Origin: Chryseomicrobium excrementi
GTDB taxonomy: Bacteria > Bacillota > Bacilli > Bacillales_A > Planococcaceae
Assembly (NCBI RefSeq): GCF_002798305.1
Contig: NZ_PCGR01000002.1
Location: forward strand, 606,034 to 670,033
Length of the DNA stretch: 64,000 bases
Direction of reading: 5' to 3'
The position numbers and the translations under genes were made by a program. The notes under the pieces are model-generated. The model searched no databases and was not told the DNA's origin. It saw nothing but the letters and a program-made list of their open reading frames with translations. Positions 43,422 through 52,422 of this stretch are shown here, one piece after another (the first letter of the stretch is position 1; every line of letters starts with the position of its first letter).

Positions 43422-44504
43422 ATGATGACTGCACATGAAATGGATTATACTTTAAACGAAATCTTACCGACCGTAACGAAATATGAGTTAGATAAGATTC
43501 GAAAATTTGCTGATATTAAAGGGGTCAGCAAGCTGAACAAGCCGAAACTGATTGAAGTTTTAGTGGAGGAACAACAACTGCTTTTTGACGGAGCGATGCA
43601 GATGATGGACCGTGTCCGCTTCGACGAGCTTAAACGTATGGCAAAGTCAGGATATATGGAGTATGCGCATGCCAATAGACTGCGAATCGGCTGGTATATG
43701 AAAACTTCCCTTGCCTTTCCTACAAATTTTGAAGGCAAACAAGTAGTGGTGATGCCGGATGAGTATCGCTCACGGATTCTTGAAGCAGCGCAAGATTTGG
43801 ACGCTCAGCGAATCATCAAAGAGAATGACGAACTGATCTTCGTTACAAAAGGACTTCTTGAAACCTTTGGTGTACTAAGATGGACAGAGCTCTATGAAAA
43901 GCTTGAGACATTAGGAATGGTCAATCAACGCCTTCAAGGCTCTACCGTGACGAGACTGATAATGGAGTTTAATGAGTTTGAAGATTACTTTGAAGTCACG
44001 GACAACTGGATTTCTGACTTGATGGTAGATGAGCCTGAAGAGATGCTTGCAGGAATAGATGCACGGCCGTCTATCAAACCGGTACCAGTTACGAAAGAAC
44101 AGTTACTGGAACTTGGAAAACGAGGAGAACTTGCAAAGACGAAAGAATATGAACGATTTGAAAAGTACTTAGTGAAAACATTCCGAGTTGCTAAAGAGGA
44201 CGTACAAGATCTGTTAGGGCTAACAGTCATCGATATTCGGAACGAATTAACTTTCCATGAAGTGATTCAGAACCTTGTGGAGTCTTTTGAGTTTTCTTCG
44301 AAGGCGGAGGCGGCAGAGTTTACTAGCTACGTCACAAAACTTGCGAATTCAACTCCTCGTTGGCTCTTGAAAGGTCATGCACCTAATGATATCTCTCGAA
44401 ACGAACCTGTTGCAGCTGCGACACCTGTAACAAAAGCTGTAGGACGAAACGAGCCCTGCCCATGTGGTAGCGGGAAAAAATACAAAAAATGTTGTGGTAA
44501 GTAA
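43422..44504 (+). CDS. SEC-C motif protein
   Basis: 360 residues. The C-terminus carries the SEC-C zinc motif [17 protein letters not shown], as found at the end of SecA and in many small-molecule or nucleic-acid-linked proteins. The rest is charged and mostly helical, with a Rho-N-like opening ([20 protein letters not shown]...LIEVLVEE). Function unknown. AAAGGA precedes ATG 43422 (43425 also possible). TATACT at 43368 with TGTCAG 17 bases upstream is a weak promoter candidate. Followed by its own terminator. Confidence 0.75.
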   Translation: MMTAHEMDYTLNEILPTVTKYELDKIRKFADIKGVSKLNKPKLIEVLVEEQQLLFDGAMQMMDRVRFDELKRMAKSGYMEYAHANRLRIGWYMKTSLAFPTNFEGKQVVVMPDEYRSRILEAAQDLDAQRIIKENDELIFVTKGLLETFGVLRWTELYEKLETLGMVNQRLQGSTVTRLIMEFNEFEDYFEVTDNWISDLMVDEPEEMLAGIDARPSIKPVPVTKEQLLELGKRGELAKTKEYERFEKYLVKTFRVAKEDVQDLLGLTVIDIRNELTFHEVIQNLVESFEFSSKAEAAEFTSYVTKLANSTPRWLLKGHAPNDISRNEPVAAATPVTKAVGRNEPCPCGSGKKYKKCCGK

Positions 44505-44517
44505 TCTTGCCAATTCG

Positions 44518-44547
44518 AAATCCAGCCAATTTTGGCTGGATTTTTTT
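44518..44547 (+). terminator. Terminator after SEC-C gene
   Basis: AAATCCAGCCA and TGGCTGGATTT form an 11-bp stem with a four-base loop, ending in a T run. Confidence 0.92.
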
Positions 44548-44579
44548 GGGTCTATTGTAGCGGTGTTTTAAAAAGGTAT

Positions 44580-44607
44580 ATTTAGTATGATTTGAGTAAT
44601 ACTAAAT
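44580..44607. promoter_or_regulatory. Inverted repeat upstream of the SLH-carboxypeptidase
   Basis: ATTTAGTAT and ATACTAAAT are perfect 9-bp arms separated by 10 bases, ending four bases before the ribosome site GGGAGG. It may be an operator over the promoter or a leader hairpin limiting translation. Confidence 0.5.
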
Positions 44608-44621
44608 TTTGGGAGGTCTTC

Positions 44622-46676
44622 ATGTACAAGCGTTTAGTGGTAATTCTTATAGCGATGTTTTTCGTAGTAGCTCCAGTTGCCTCGGCGGATCATTTTAAAG
44701 ATGTAAGTGGGTTCTCAGATGAGATTCACTTTTTGACCGATCGACAGATCATTGCCGGTTATCCAGATAGTACATATAAGCCGAAACAATCCGTTAGTCG
44801 GTTACATGCTGTACAAATGCTCATCCGAGATATCGATGATTTTACTAGTACAGTTAAAGATCCAGGATTTACAGATGTTACACCAGCGTCAAAAGGATAC
44901 TACGAAATAGCTCGTGCAGTGGAACTGGGTATCATTAGCGGAAAAGTAACAAAAGACGGTTCTCGCTATTTCGATCCGAATGGCAAATTGACTCGTGGTG
45001 AACTAGCGGTCATTCTCACGGAAACATATGACTTAACAAGCTCGGGCAAAGAAGCGAGTTACTTCCGGGATGTCAAATCAACTAGCGTGTTCTATTCATA
45101 TGTATCGATACTCGTTAATGAACGTATCACACTGGGTTATGGGGACGGAAACTTTGGTCTACTCGATCCTGTATCGCGAGAACATTTTGCAGCCTTTTTG
45201 GCACGTGTTTTAGATGAGACGTTTCGACCTGCTGAAGGTATAGATGTATTGCCTCCTGAACCTAAACCAGAACCAAAACCAGATCCAGTAGATTACAGCT
45301 ACGTCAAGAGCGCGGCAAGTAAAGAAGTAGGAACATGGGCATTTGAATCGTCAAATACATCCATCACCATTCGAGAAGCTGCAACTGGCCAAGTCGTTTA
45401 TTCGTATGGACGGTACAATCCAGTGACTCCAGCTTCCAATCAAAAATTGATGACTGGCGCGGCGGCGCTAGAACTACTTGGCGAAAACTACCGTTTTACG
45501 ACATCTCTTTGGACAAACAGCTCGATTAAAAGTGGGACACTTGGAGGACATATTTACTTGAAGGGTGAAGGGGATCCTACATTATTGAAGAGTGACCTGG
45601 AATACTTGGCCCGTCAATTAAAAGCTAAGGGTGTCACGAAGATTAATGGGAATGTAGTTGGAGACAGTTCTTGGTATGACAGTGTCCGTTATGCAGACAA
45701 GATGCAGCCTGAAGACGAACCTTACTATTATTCCGCACAGACGATGGCACTTACGCTCGCTCCAAATAAAGATTTTGATGCCGGTTCGGTCATTGTATCC
45801 GCAAGTCCTACGTCATCGGGTTCTAAACCAAAAGTGTCACTTGAACCATACACATCTGTCATGACCGTTTCGAATTCGGCGAAGACAGTATCCAGCGGTT
45901 CAGCAAACACTTTAAAAATCACTAGGAATTTGGGGGCAAATACCATTGTGATTACTGGAAATATTCCAGTAGGGGCATCGACCAAAAAGGAATGGATCTC
46001 TGTGGTGAATCCAGCAGGATATGCTCTAGATGTCTTCAAGAAAGCTCTTCAAGCAGAAGGGATTTCATTTGGCTCAGGCTACGGTCAGCTGATTAGTTCA
46101 ACGGTTCCTTCATCTGCTATTAAAGTGGCTGAGACAAAATCAGATACATTGAAATCTCTCATGCCTATCTATATGAAGCTCAGCAATAACTCCATGGCGG
46201 AGCACTTTACAAAACAAATCGGCGCTGTGAAAAAAGGTACGGGAAGCTGGCCGGCAGGAATTCAAGCAGTGAAAGACTATGGGAAGAGCATCGGCCTGTC
46301 GATGGACAATTGGACACTAATTGACGGCTCAGGCATGTCTTACCGCAACCGTCTGACTTCCGATCAAGTCAGTCTCCTGCTCTTTAAAGTACGCAACGAG
46401 CCTTGGTATCCTGGTTTTGAATATTCGTTACCGGTTGCAGGAAATTCCGATCGTCTGATAGGCGGAACGCTGCGCTACCGATTGACGGGCTCCGCAACTA
46501 AGGGTCGAGTGCTTGCGAAGACGGGGAGTCTGGATAACGTAAAATCGTTGTCTGGATACACTCTTACTGGAGAAGATGAAGAGCTGATCTTCTCGATTTT
46601 AACAGATCAAAACCCTACTGGAATGATTCCGCATATCGACAGATTGGTCACGGCTATTTCTGCTGCGAAACGATAA
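44622..46676 (+). CDS. S-layer-anchored D-Ala-D-Ala carboxypeptidase (PBP4/DacB type)
   Basis: 684 residues. A Sec signal peptide ends at ASA (residue ~22). Three SLH domains follow (about 25-75, 80-135, 140-200), then a Pro/Glu/Lys linker (PEPKPEPKPDP) and a peptidase S13 domain. The three penicillin-binding motifs are present: SNQK near 272, SNN near 521 and KTG near 633. It trims or cross-cleaves peptidoglycan stem peptides while bound to pyruvylated wall polymer through the SLH modules. ATG 44622 has GGGAGG at the right distance. Confidence 0.92.
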   Translation: MYKRLVVILIAMFFVVAPVASADHFKDVSGFSDEIHFLTDRQIIAGYPDSTYKPKQSVSRLHAVQMLIRDIDDFTSTVKDPGFTDVTPASKGYYEIARAVELGIISGKVTKDGSRYFDPNGKLTRGELAVILTETYDLTSSGKEASYFRDVKSTSVFYSYVSILVNERITLGYGDGNFGLLDPVSREHFAAFLARVLDETFRPAEGIDVLPPEPKPEPKPDPVDYSYVKSAASKEVGTWAFESSNTSITIREAATGQVVYSYGRYNPVTPASNQKLMTGAAALELLGENYRFTTSLWTNSSIKSGTLGGHIYLKGEGDPTLLKSDLEYLARQLKAKGVTKINGNVVGDSSWYDSVRYADKMQPEDEPYYYSAQTMALTLAPNKDFDAGSVIVSASPTSSGSKPKVSLEPYTSVMTVSNSAKTVSSGSANTLKITRNLGANTIVITGNIPVGASTKKEWISVVNPAGYALDVFKKALQAEGISFGSGYGQLISSTVPSSAIKVAETKSDTLKSLMPIYMKLSNNSMAEHFTKQIGAVKKGTGSWPAGIQAVKDYGKSIGLSMDNWTLIDGSGMSYRNRLTSDQVSLLLFKVRNEPWYPGFEYSLPVAGNSDRLIGGTLRYRLTGSATKGRVLAKTGSLDNVKSLSGYTLTGEDEELIFSILTDQNPTGMIPHIDRLVTAISAAKR

Positions 46677-46739
46677 CAACTGGAAACTTTTTGTCTTCTT
46701 GTTCGTAAAAGAGCTAGACACGTTCAAGGAGATGGGATT

Positions 46740-47687
46740 ATGGAATCAAGTTTAGTAGAAAAACAACTGCAGTTACGTGCGAATTACGATGAAAAGGCAC
46801 GGTTAGAAAGAACGTTATATACGGTTCTGCAACAGATCTCACAACACGAGAAGAGAAAACAAGAACTAGAAAAAGAATTTTCTAAAGAGCAATTTGAGCT
46901 TCATCAGATGGACCGGTTCTCTTTCATCAATGTGATTCGGAAATGGCGAGGAACGCATGACGAGCTTCGAGAAAAAGAATTTGAGGATGCTGCTAAAGCG
47001 GAACTGAAGCTGAATGAACATGATTCCATGCTTCGCGATTTACGAGAAGATGCAGCAGTACTCGAACTGAAGTTACAGACAGTTCAGCATGCTGAAACAG
47101 AGTGGAAAACGTTTTTGAAGGAAAAAGAACAGTGGGTCAAAGCACAAGATGGTGCTTTATATGGAGAAATCGAAAGTCGACTTGAGCATATTTCAGAATA
47201 CCAGTCATTGCTCACCGAGCTTGATGAGGCAATTTTTGCTGGTCGAGCTGCGGAACGTTCACTAGGTCAAGCTTTGAAGAAACTGAACGATGCACATGGA
47301 ATGTCCACTTGGGATACGTTCTTAGGTGGTGGCATGATTGTTACGATGATGAAGCATGACGACTTAGATAAGTCGGAAAGTGCGCTTCACGAAGCACAAT
47401 TAAATCTGCAACGCTTTGAAGCTGAGCTGACAGATGTGCAGCAAGGAGTCACAGAAGGACTTTTTGTGGAACGCGGGTCCTTTGTAACATTTGCCGACTA
47501 TTTCTTCGATGATATTTTTTCGGAGTGGTCGATTCACAATCGAATCAATGATTCCATCACAAAGGTCGAGGAAACTCAAAGCAAACTAGCTCGAGTTATT
47601 GGCAATCTGCAGATGCAACGGGGACAAGTAGAGCAAGGGCTTGAAAAAGCAAAAGTAGATTATGAACAGGCTGTTGAAGCTTGTTAA
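46740..47687 (+). CDS. Coiled-coil hypothetical protein
   Basis: 315 residues, not assignable. Heptad-rich helices fill 1-130 and 210-315; a central part, FLGGGMIVTMMKHDDLDKSES, is the only Gly-rich non-coil stretch and may contact a membrane. No signal peptide. AAGGAG precedes the ATG, 63 bases after the carboxypeptidase, and no terminator lies between, so they may be co-transcribed. A role in envelope structure is only a guess. Confidence 0.65.
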   Translation: MESSLVEKQLQLRANYDEKARLERTLYTVLQQISQHEKRKQELEKEFSKEQFELHQMDRFSFINVIRKWRGTHDELREKEFEDAAKAELKLNEHDSMLRDLREDAAVLELKLQTVQHAETEWKTFLKEKEQWVKAQDGALYGEIESRLEHISEYQSLLTELDEAIFAGRAAERSLGQALKKLNDAHGMSTWDTFLGGGMIVTMMKHDDLDKSESALHEAQLNLQRFEAELTDVQQGVTEGLFVERGSFVTFADYFFDDIFSEWSIHNRINDSITKVEETQSKLARVIGNLQMQRGQVEQGLEKAKVDYEQAVEAC

Positions 47688-47719
47688 AAAAGGGCAGCCA
47701 CAAGTGGGCTGCCTTTTTG
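47688..47719 (+). terminator. Terminator after coiled-coil gene
   Basis: GGCAGCC-ACAAGTG-GGCTGCC with A-rich and T5 flanks; likely serves the convergent XRE gene too. Confidence 0.88.
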
Positions 47720-47721
47720 CT

Positions 47722-48210
47722 TTATCTAGATGAGACCGCGAGGAACCGAATCGGCTTATCTGTATAATTGTACCAATAGTGCTCTTGATCTGCTGAATAG
47801 AAATGAGACTGCTGCTCTGTTAAAGTAAGTTCCTCAGCTCCAAGCTTGAGGGTCAAGCTGCCCTCTAAAACAAAAACAAATTCATGACCGGTGTGACGAA
47901 ATGGTTGGCCGTCACTTTGCGCAGGTTGAAGTGTTACTAAAATTGGGTGAAACTCTGGATTCTTGACAGAAGTCGCTAAATCTTCATAGAAAAATGCCAC
48001 ATCATCCGTGCGTTTTTCTGTTCCAGCGAAGAAGACACTTGGATTCACCCCAAGCACTTCCGATATTTTACGCAGGGATTCGAGTGTTACGCTCGACTTT
48101 CCTCGCTCCACTTGAGAGAGAAAGCTGATAGAGACTCCCGCACCTTCGGCTAATTCTTTTAACGTCATTTTTTGTTGTTTGCGTAATTCTTTTAAACGAG
48201 ATCCAATCAA
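47722..48210 (-). CDS. XRE-family regulator with cupin domain
   Basis: 162 residues: HTH (LKELRKQQKMTLKELAEGAG, SFLSQVERGKSS) at 5-60 and a C-terminal cupin_2 domain (HTGHEFVFVLEGSLTLKLG, DQEHYWYNYTDKPIRFLAV). Such regulators sense a small metabolite, often an amino acid, polyamine or sugar acid. The start is TTG at 48210, six bases after AAGGGGGA; a longer frame to 48264 lacks a ribosome site. It is divergent from the MHS transporter gene and presumably acts on the palindrome in between. Confidence 0.85.
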   Translation of the reverse strand: MIGSRLKELRKQQKMTLKELAEGAGVSISFLSQVERGKSSVTLESLRKISEVLGVNPSVFFAGTEKRTDDVAFFYEDLATSVKNPEFHPILVTLQPAQSDGQPFRHTGHEFVFVLEGSLTLKLGAEELTLTEQQSHFYSADQEHYWYNYTDKPIRFLAVSSR

Positions 48211-48303
48211 AATAAATCCCCCTTTCCATCCATTGTGAGTTGCCCCTCCAAATGTTGTCAACAAAAACTGTATTGACAGAATATTATCTCTTGTCTAAAC
48301 TTT

Positions 48304-48326
48304 AAATTGAAGTAATACTTCAATTT
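48304..48326. promoter_or_regulatory. Perfect 23-bp palindromic operator
   Basis: AAATTGAAGTA-A-TACTTCAATTT, eleven-base arms around one central base, 24 bases before the transporter ATG. Its placement between the divergent XRE-cupin and transporter genes makes it the probable binding site of the regulator. Confidence 0.8.
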
Positions 48327-48349
48327 TAGGGGATGGAAGGGGAACCTGT

Positions 48350-49627
48350 ATGATCAATAAAACAAACCGACGAGTACTCATCGCCAGTTTAGTAGGAAGT
48401 TCTATCGAATGGTTCGATTACTTTCTTTATGGAACGATGGCTGCACTTGTCTTTAATCAATTATTCTTTGTAAGTGGAGATCCGACAGTCGGACTCATTC
48501 TAGCGTATGCATCATTTGCATTGTCGTTCTTTATTCGCCCATTTGGTGGCGTCATTTTCAGTCACATCGGAGACCGCATTGGACGTAAAAAGACATTAGT
48601 ACTGACGCTCAGTTTAATGGGAGCTGCCACTTTTGCAATGGGGATTTTACCTACATACCAAGCGATTGGAGTAGCTGCACCTATCCTATTAATCACATTA
48701 CGCTTGATTCAAGGTCTCGGAATTGGTGGAGAATGGGGGGGAGCTCTTCTATTAGCAACGGAATATGCTCCTGTTGAACACCGAGGATTGTTCGGTTCTA
48801 TCCCTCAGATGGGTGTCACTATCGGTATGGTGATGGGGACACTAGCGCTTTGGATCATGAACTTGTTGCCAGAAGCGGCATTCATGTCATGGGGCTGGCG
48901 CGTACCGTTCATCTTTAGTGCTCTATTAGTTATTTTCGGTCTTTGGATTCGTAAAGGCATTGATGAAACACCTGAGTTCAAAGCTGTTCAAGAAAGTGGC
49001 GACATGCCAAAGCTTCCGATTGTAGATACGCTTCGTTACTACTGGCGAGAAGTCTTGATCACGATTGGTGCCAAAGTCGTTGAGACAGCACCATTCTACA
49101 TCTTCAGTACGTTTATCGTATCGTATGCAACGACGAATCTTGGTTTCTCGCGTTCTGCGACACTTGGTGCAGTCATGATTGCAACCATCGTAACAACGAT
49201 TTTGATTCCGATCATGGGAAGTCTATCTGACCGTATTGGCCGTAAAAAGATGTACATTGCTGGAACCGTCGCGATGATGGCTTTCGCATTCCCGTACTTC
49301 TGGTTGATCCACCAAGGCAGTGTCTTACTACTAGTTGTTGCAACAGTAATTGGATTAGGGATCATCTGGTCTCCTATTACTGCGGTTCTCGGGACGATGT
49401 TCTCAGAGATTTTTGATGCGAAAGTTCGCTACACAGGCGTTACTCTTGGCTATCAGGTAGGGGCAGCAGTAGCTGGTGGTACAGCCCCACTAGTAGCTAC
49501 GGCTCTACTCTCTGCTTTTGAAAATTCGTATGTACCAGTGGCACTTTACATCATGTTCACGGCAGCTGTTTCGTTACTCGCCATCTGGGCTGTGAAGGGT
49601 CGTATTCAACAACCGGCTGTAAACTAA
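48350..49627 (+). CDS. MHS-family major facilitator transporter
   Basis: 425 residues, 12 membrane segments. SSIEWFDYFLYGTMAAL at the start, HIGDRIGRKKTLVLTLS in the first cytoplasmic loop, and RLIQGLGIGGEWGGALLLAT are hallmarks of the metabolite:proton symporter family (ProP, ShiA, KgtP, citrate carriers). The substrate cannot be read from sequence; the downstream ornithine cyclodeaminase homologue hints at an amino or imino acid. Confidence 0.9.
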   Translation: MINKTNRRVLIASLVGSSIEWFDYFLYGTMAALVFNQLFFVSGDPTVGLILAYASFALSFFIRPFGGVIFSHIGDRIGRKKTLVLTLSLMGAATFAMGILPTYQAIGVAAPILLITLRLIQGLGIGGEWGGALLLATEYAPVEHRGLFGSIPQMGVTIGMVMGTLALWIMNLLPEAAFMSWGWRVPFIFSALLVIFGLWIRKGIDETPEFKAVQESGDMPKLPIVDTLRYYWREVLITIGAKVVETAPFYIFSTFIVSYATTNLGFSRSATLGAVMIATIVTTILIPIMGSLSDRIGRKKMYIAGTVAMMAFAFPYFWLIHQGSVLLLVVATVIGLGIIWSPITAVLGTMFSEIFDAKVRYTGVTLGYQVGAAVAGGTAPLVATALLSAFENSYVPVALYIMFTAAVSLLAIWAVKGRIQQPAVN

Positions 49628-49642
49628 TAAAGGAAGTGACGT

Positions 49643-50617
49643 ATGCGTATCATTCAAGATCGTACCATTCAGAAAGTTTACACCATGAAAGATGCCTTGC
49701 GTGACGTTGAGCAGATGCTACTTCGCATCAACAAAGGCCAATCGGTGAATCCGCATCGAACGGCGATCGATGTGAAGAAAAAGAGCGGGTCTGTGCTGTA
49801 TATGCCGAGTTCAAATGGAGACGAGATGGCGGCAGTGAAAATCGTCTCCATCTTTCCAGACAACCCGGGAAGTGGATTGCCTACTACGCAAGGGGCCATC
49901 TTACTTACTGAGATTCGCTCCGGTCGCCATGTGGGCTTGGTAGCAGGCTCTTATCTGACAAGACTTCGAACGGGTGCACTTAGCGCGCTCTCAGCAAAAC
50001 ATTTAGCTCGACCAGATAGCCGCGTGTTGACGGTTATTGGGACGGGAGCTATGGCGTTCGAGCAGGTTGTGGGCCTTGTTGAAGTGTTGCCTTTAGAAGA
50101 TATTCTTTTAGTCAATCGAACTCCAGAAAAAGCTGTAGCATTTGCCGAGCGTCTGATGCAATTTGGAATTCGAGCGAAAGTTGTCGTGGAATCGGACGTT
50201 CGTAGAGCAGTAGAACAAGCTGACGTCGTTTGTTGTGCCACACGTTCTACAGAAGATGTCTTTGAGGCTGACATGGTAATGCCGGGGACGCATATCATAG
50301 GTGTCGGCAGTTACTTGCCTGAGATGCGAGAAATTCCTGTAGACTTGATCCCTAAAGTGGATGCACTTTTCGTTGATGATTTAGAAGGTGTCCAAGCCGA
50401 AGCGGGAGAATTGATTGCTGCAGAGGAAGCAGGCATTTGGTCTTTTGACAAAATCACTGGGACATTAGATCAATTGGTAGTTGAAGGATTTAGCAGAGAT
50501 CCTGACTCCATCACCTTCTTTAAATGTGTGGGTGCTGCTCATTTTGATTTGGCGGTGGCCAAAGGTGTTTACGACAAAGCGGTTGTGGAAGACATAGGGG
50601 AAGAAGTTGCGTTTTAG
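49643..50617 (+). CDS. Ornithine cyclodeaminase / mu-crystallin family protein
   Basis: 324 residues. Rossmann motif VIGTGAMAFEQVVGL near 130, plus VLYMPSSNGDEMAAVKIVS and GSYLPEMREIPVDL. The family includes ornithine cyclodeaminase, alanine dehydrogenase and imine reductases; the natural substrate is uncertain. It starts 15 bases after the transporter, so uptake and conversion of the same compound is a reasonable inference. Confidence 0.88.
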   Translation: MRIIQDRTIQKVYTMKDALRDVEQMLLRINKGQSVNPHRTAIDVKKKSGSVLYMPSSNGDEMAAVKIVSIFPDNPGSGLPTTQGAILLTEIRSGRHVGLVAGSYLTRLRTGALSALSAKHLARPDSRVLTVIGTGAMAFEQVVGLVEVLPLEDILLVNRTPEKAVAFAERLMQFGIRAKVVVESDVRRAVEQADVVCCATRSTEDVFEADMVMPGTHIIGVGSYLPEMREIPVDLIPKVDALFVDDLEGVQAEAGELIAAEEAGIWSFDKITGTLDQLVVEGFSRDPDSITFFKCVGAAHFDLAVAKGVYDKAVVEDIGEEVAF

Positions 50618-50623
50618 TTAGGA

Positions 50624-50648
50624 GAGGAAGCCTCGGCTTCCTCTTTTT
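50624..50648 (+). terminator. Terminator after cyclodeaminase gene
   Basis: GAGGAAGC-CTCG-GCTTCCTC hairpin followed by T5. Confidence 0.92.
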
Positions 50649-50657
50649 GTTATTTCA

Positions 50658-50741
50658 GGACAAGAGGGGAGGTTCCTCGGACTTCAACGGGACTTACTTG
50701 GACAACAAAGTCACTTACGAGGACAACACCACTCTCTCCGA
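50658..50741. repeat. Four phased copies of a second 21-bp intergenic repeat (core GGAC)
   Basis: GGAC occurs at 50658, 50679, 50700 and 50721, each exactly 21 bases from the last. Units look like GGACAACAAAGTCACTTACGA and GGACTTCAACGGGACTTACTT; a decayed fifth unit may follow. The core differs from the ATCGTGCC repeats at 1361, but length and position after a terminator are the same. Confidence 0.7.
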
Positions 50742-50963
50742 ACCATCCATCAAACTTCCAAAACCTCGGGAACTAGCCCACCAATTCCATACTATGTTTC
50801 ACACAACCTAGACCAAGAAAACCACTCCGATTTCACTTTCCCCTGACTTCTTCCGCATTTTTGCCCTCCTTCATTTCTTCTTTACAATTCCTCGGTATAC
50901 TGAAGTCAAATCGCGATTTTACTTGCAAGACCATTACAGTTTGCCAGGGGAGGCAGCGGGAGA
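50742..50963. other. Intergenic region before secreted nuclease gene
   Basis: About 220 bases, pyrimidine-rich on the plus strand. No coding region and no promoter I would defend. GGGAGGCAGCGGGAG just before the ATG at 50964 is the ribosome site. Confidence 0.4.
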
Positions 50964-52310
50964 ATGAAACGTAGTACATGGATAAAAAAATGGATGAAAC
51001 GCAGTGTTTTGACACTAGCGGCAGCAGCACTCGTATTTCCAGGAGTTCAATCAGGAGAGCCAGTTTCTGCTCAAACAACAGATTTGTTAATCTCGGAATA
51101 CATCGAAGGCTCGGGGAACAATAAGGCTCTTGAGCTCTATAACGGAACAAGCCAATCGATCAATTTATCAGGGTATCAACTTGCCTATCACCAAAACGGC
51201 TCGACAGCAGTTTCTGCAACACTCAATTTATCAGGAACAGTAGCAGCAGGGGACGTCTTTGTTGTCTACAATCCTTCATCAGTAACAGGAATCTCCTCTA
51301 AAGGAGATCTTGCTTCTACAACGATTCAACATAACGGGGACGACACGATTGTCTTAAAAAAGAATGGCACAGTCATCGATTCATTCGGTCAGGTCGGAGT
51401 GGACCCAGGGACTGCATGGACAGTGAATGGAGTATCTACGGCTGACAAAACATTAGTGCGTAAATCTACTGTTACATCGGGAGATACAACGACCACCAAT
51501 ACATTCGATCCATCTGCTCAGTGGGTTGCTTACTCGATCGACACGTTTACATACCTAGGTGCTCACCAACAAGACGGGGGGACTGTGACACCACCTCCAA
51601 CGGGTGACCCAGGTACGATTGATGATGCAAATGGCTACTATACAGGTGTTTCAGGATTGACGGGTAACGCTTTGAAAACACGCTTGAACGATATTATCGA
51701 CAACCATACAAAGCTTTCGTACGATGCGGTTTGGGATGCACTCAAGTATACAGATGAAGACCCAAATAACACGTCGAATGTCTTATTGTTCTATAGTGGT
51801 GTTTCTCGTTCGAAATCATTGAATGGGGGTAACCTGGGAGACTGGAACCGTGAACACGTCTGGGCGAAGTCTCACGGGAATTTTGGTACGACGACTGGGG
51901 CAGGAACAGATCTTCATCACCTTCGTGCTACAGACGTTCAAGTGAACGGTGCACGCGGTAGTCTTGACTTCGACTGGGGCGGGACAAGCGTCATCAACTG
52001 TTCAGATTGTCAAAAAGATGGCGATTCGTTTGAACCGTCTGACCGTGTAAAAGGGGACGTTGCACGTATTCTGTTCTATATGGCGACACGTTACGAGACT
52101 GGGGATCAACTCGACTTGGAATTGAATGAGCTCGTGAACAACGGGACAGCTCCTTACCACGGGAAACGTTCTGTGTTACTGGAGTGGCACGCAATGGATC
52201 CGGTGGATGCAGCAGAAGAACGCCGCAACCAGCGCATCTTTGAAAAACAAGGGAACCGCAATCCATTTATCGATAACCCGCAGTGGGCAACTATGATTTT
52301 CGGGAACTAA
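50964..52310 (+). CDS. Secreted LTD-domain endonuclease I
   Basis: 448 residues. A long signal peptide (basic start, hydrophobic core, cleavage near PVSA, residue ~36), a lamin-tail domain (about 40-150: LISEYIEGSGNNKALELYNG), a Thr/Pro linker, and an endonuclease I domain (about 220-445) with NREHVWAKSHG, DLHHLRATD and SDRVKGDVARILFYMATRY. Endonuclease I enzymes cut DNA or RNA non-specifically with a His-metal site. It probably degrades external nucleic acids for phosphate or nucleosides. Confidence 0.92.
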   Translation: MKRSTWIKKWMKRSVLTLAAAALVFPGVQSGEPVSAQTTDLLISEYIEGSGNNKALELYNGTSQSINLSGYQLAYHQNGSTAVSATLNLSGTVAAGDVFVVYNPSSVTGISSKGDLASTTIQHNGDDTIVLKKNGTVIDSFGQVGVDPGTAWTVNGVSTADKTLVRKSTVTSGDTTTTNTFDPSAQWVAYSIDTFTYLGAHQQDGGTVTPPPTGDPGTIDDANGYYTGVSGLTGNALKTRLNDIIDNHTKLSYDAVWDALKYTDEDPNNTSNVLLFYSGVSRSKSLNGGNLGDWNREHVWAKSHGNFGTTTGAGTDLHHLRATDVQVNGARGSLDFDWGGTSVINCSDCQKDGDSFEPSDRVKGDVARILFYMATRYETGDQLDLELNELVNNGTAPYHGKRSVLLEWHAMDPVDAAEERRNQRIFEKQGNRNPFIDNPQWATMIFGN

Positions 52311-52317
52311 ACGTTAT

Positions 52318-52345
52318 GGAGTCTATCCGTCGATAGGCTCCTTTT
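52318..52345 (+). terminator. Terminator after nuclease gene
   Basis: GGAGTCTATC-CGTC-GATAGGCTCC (one G-T pair) followed by T4. Confidence 0.85.
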
Positions 52346-52422
52346 CTGTTGCTTGACTATACAAAATAGGGTTTCTTCATTATGCTTGCTATAGAACTCA
52401 AAGCCGAAAGGAAGATAGCTAT

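Noticed and set aside
50658-50741. Possible CRISPR array or coding repeat
   Set aside because: Units are 21 bases with no separate spacers and no supported reading frame.
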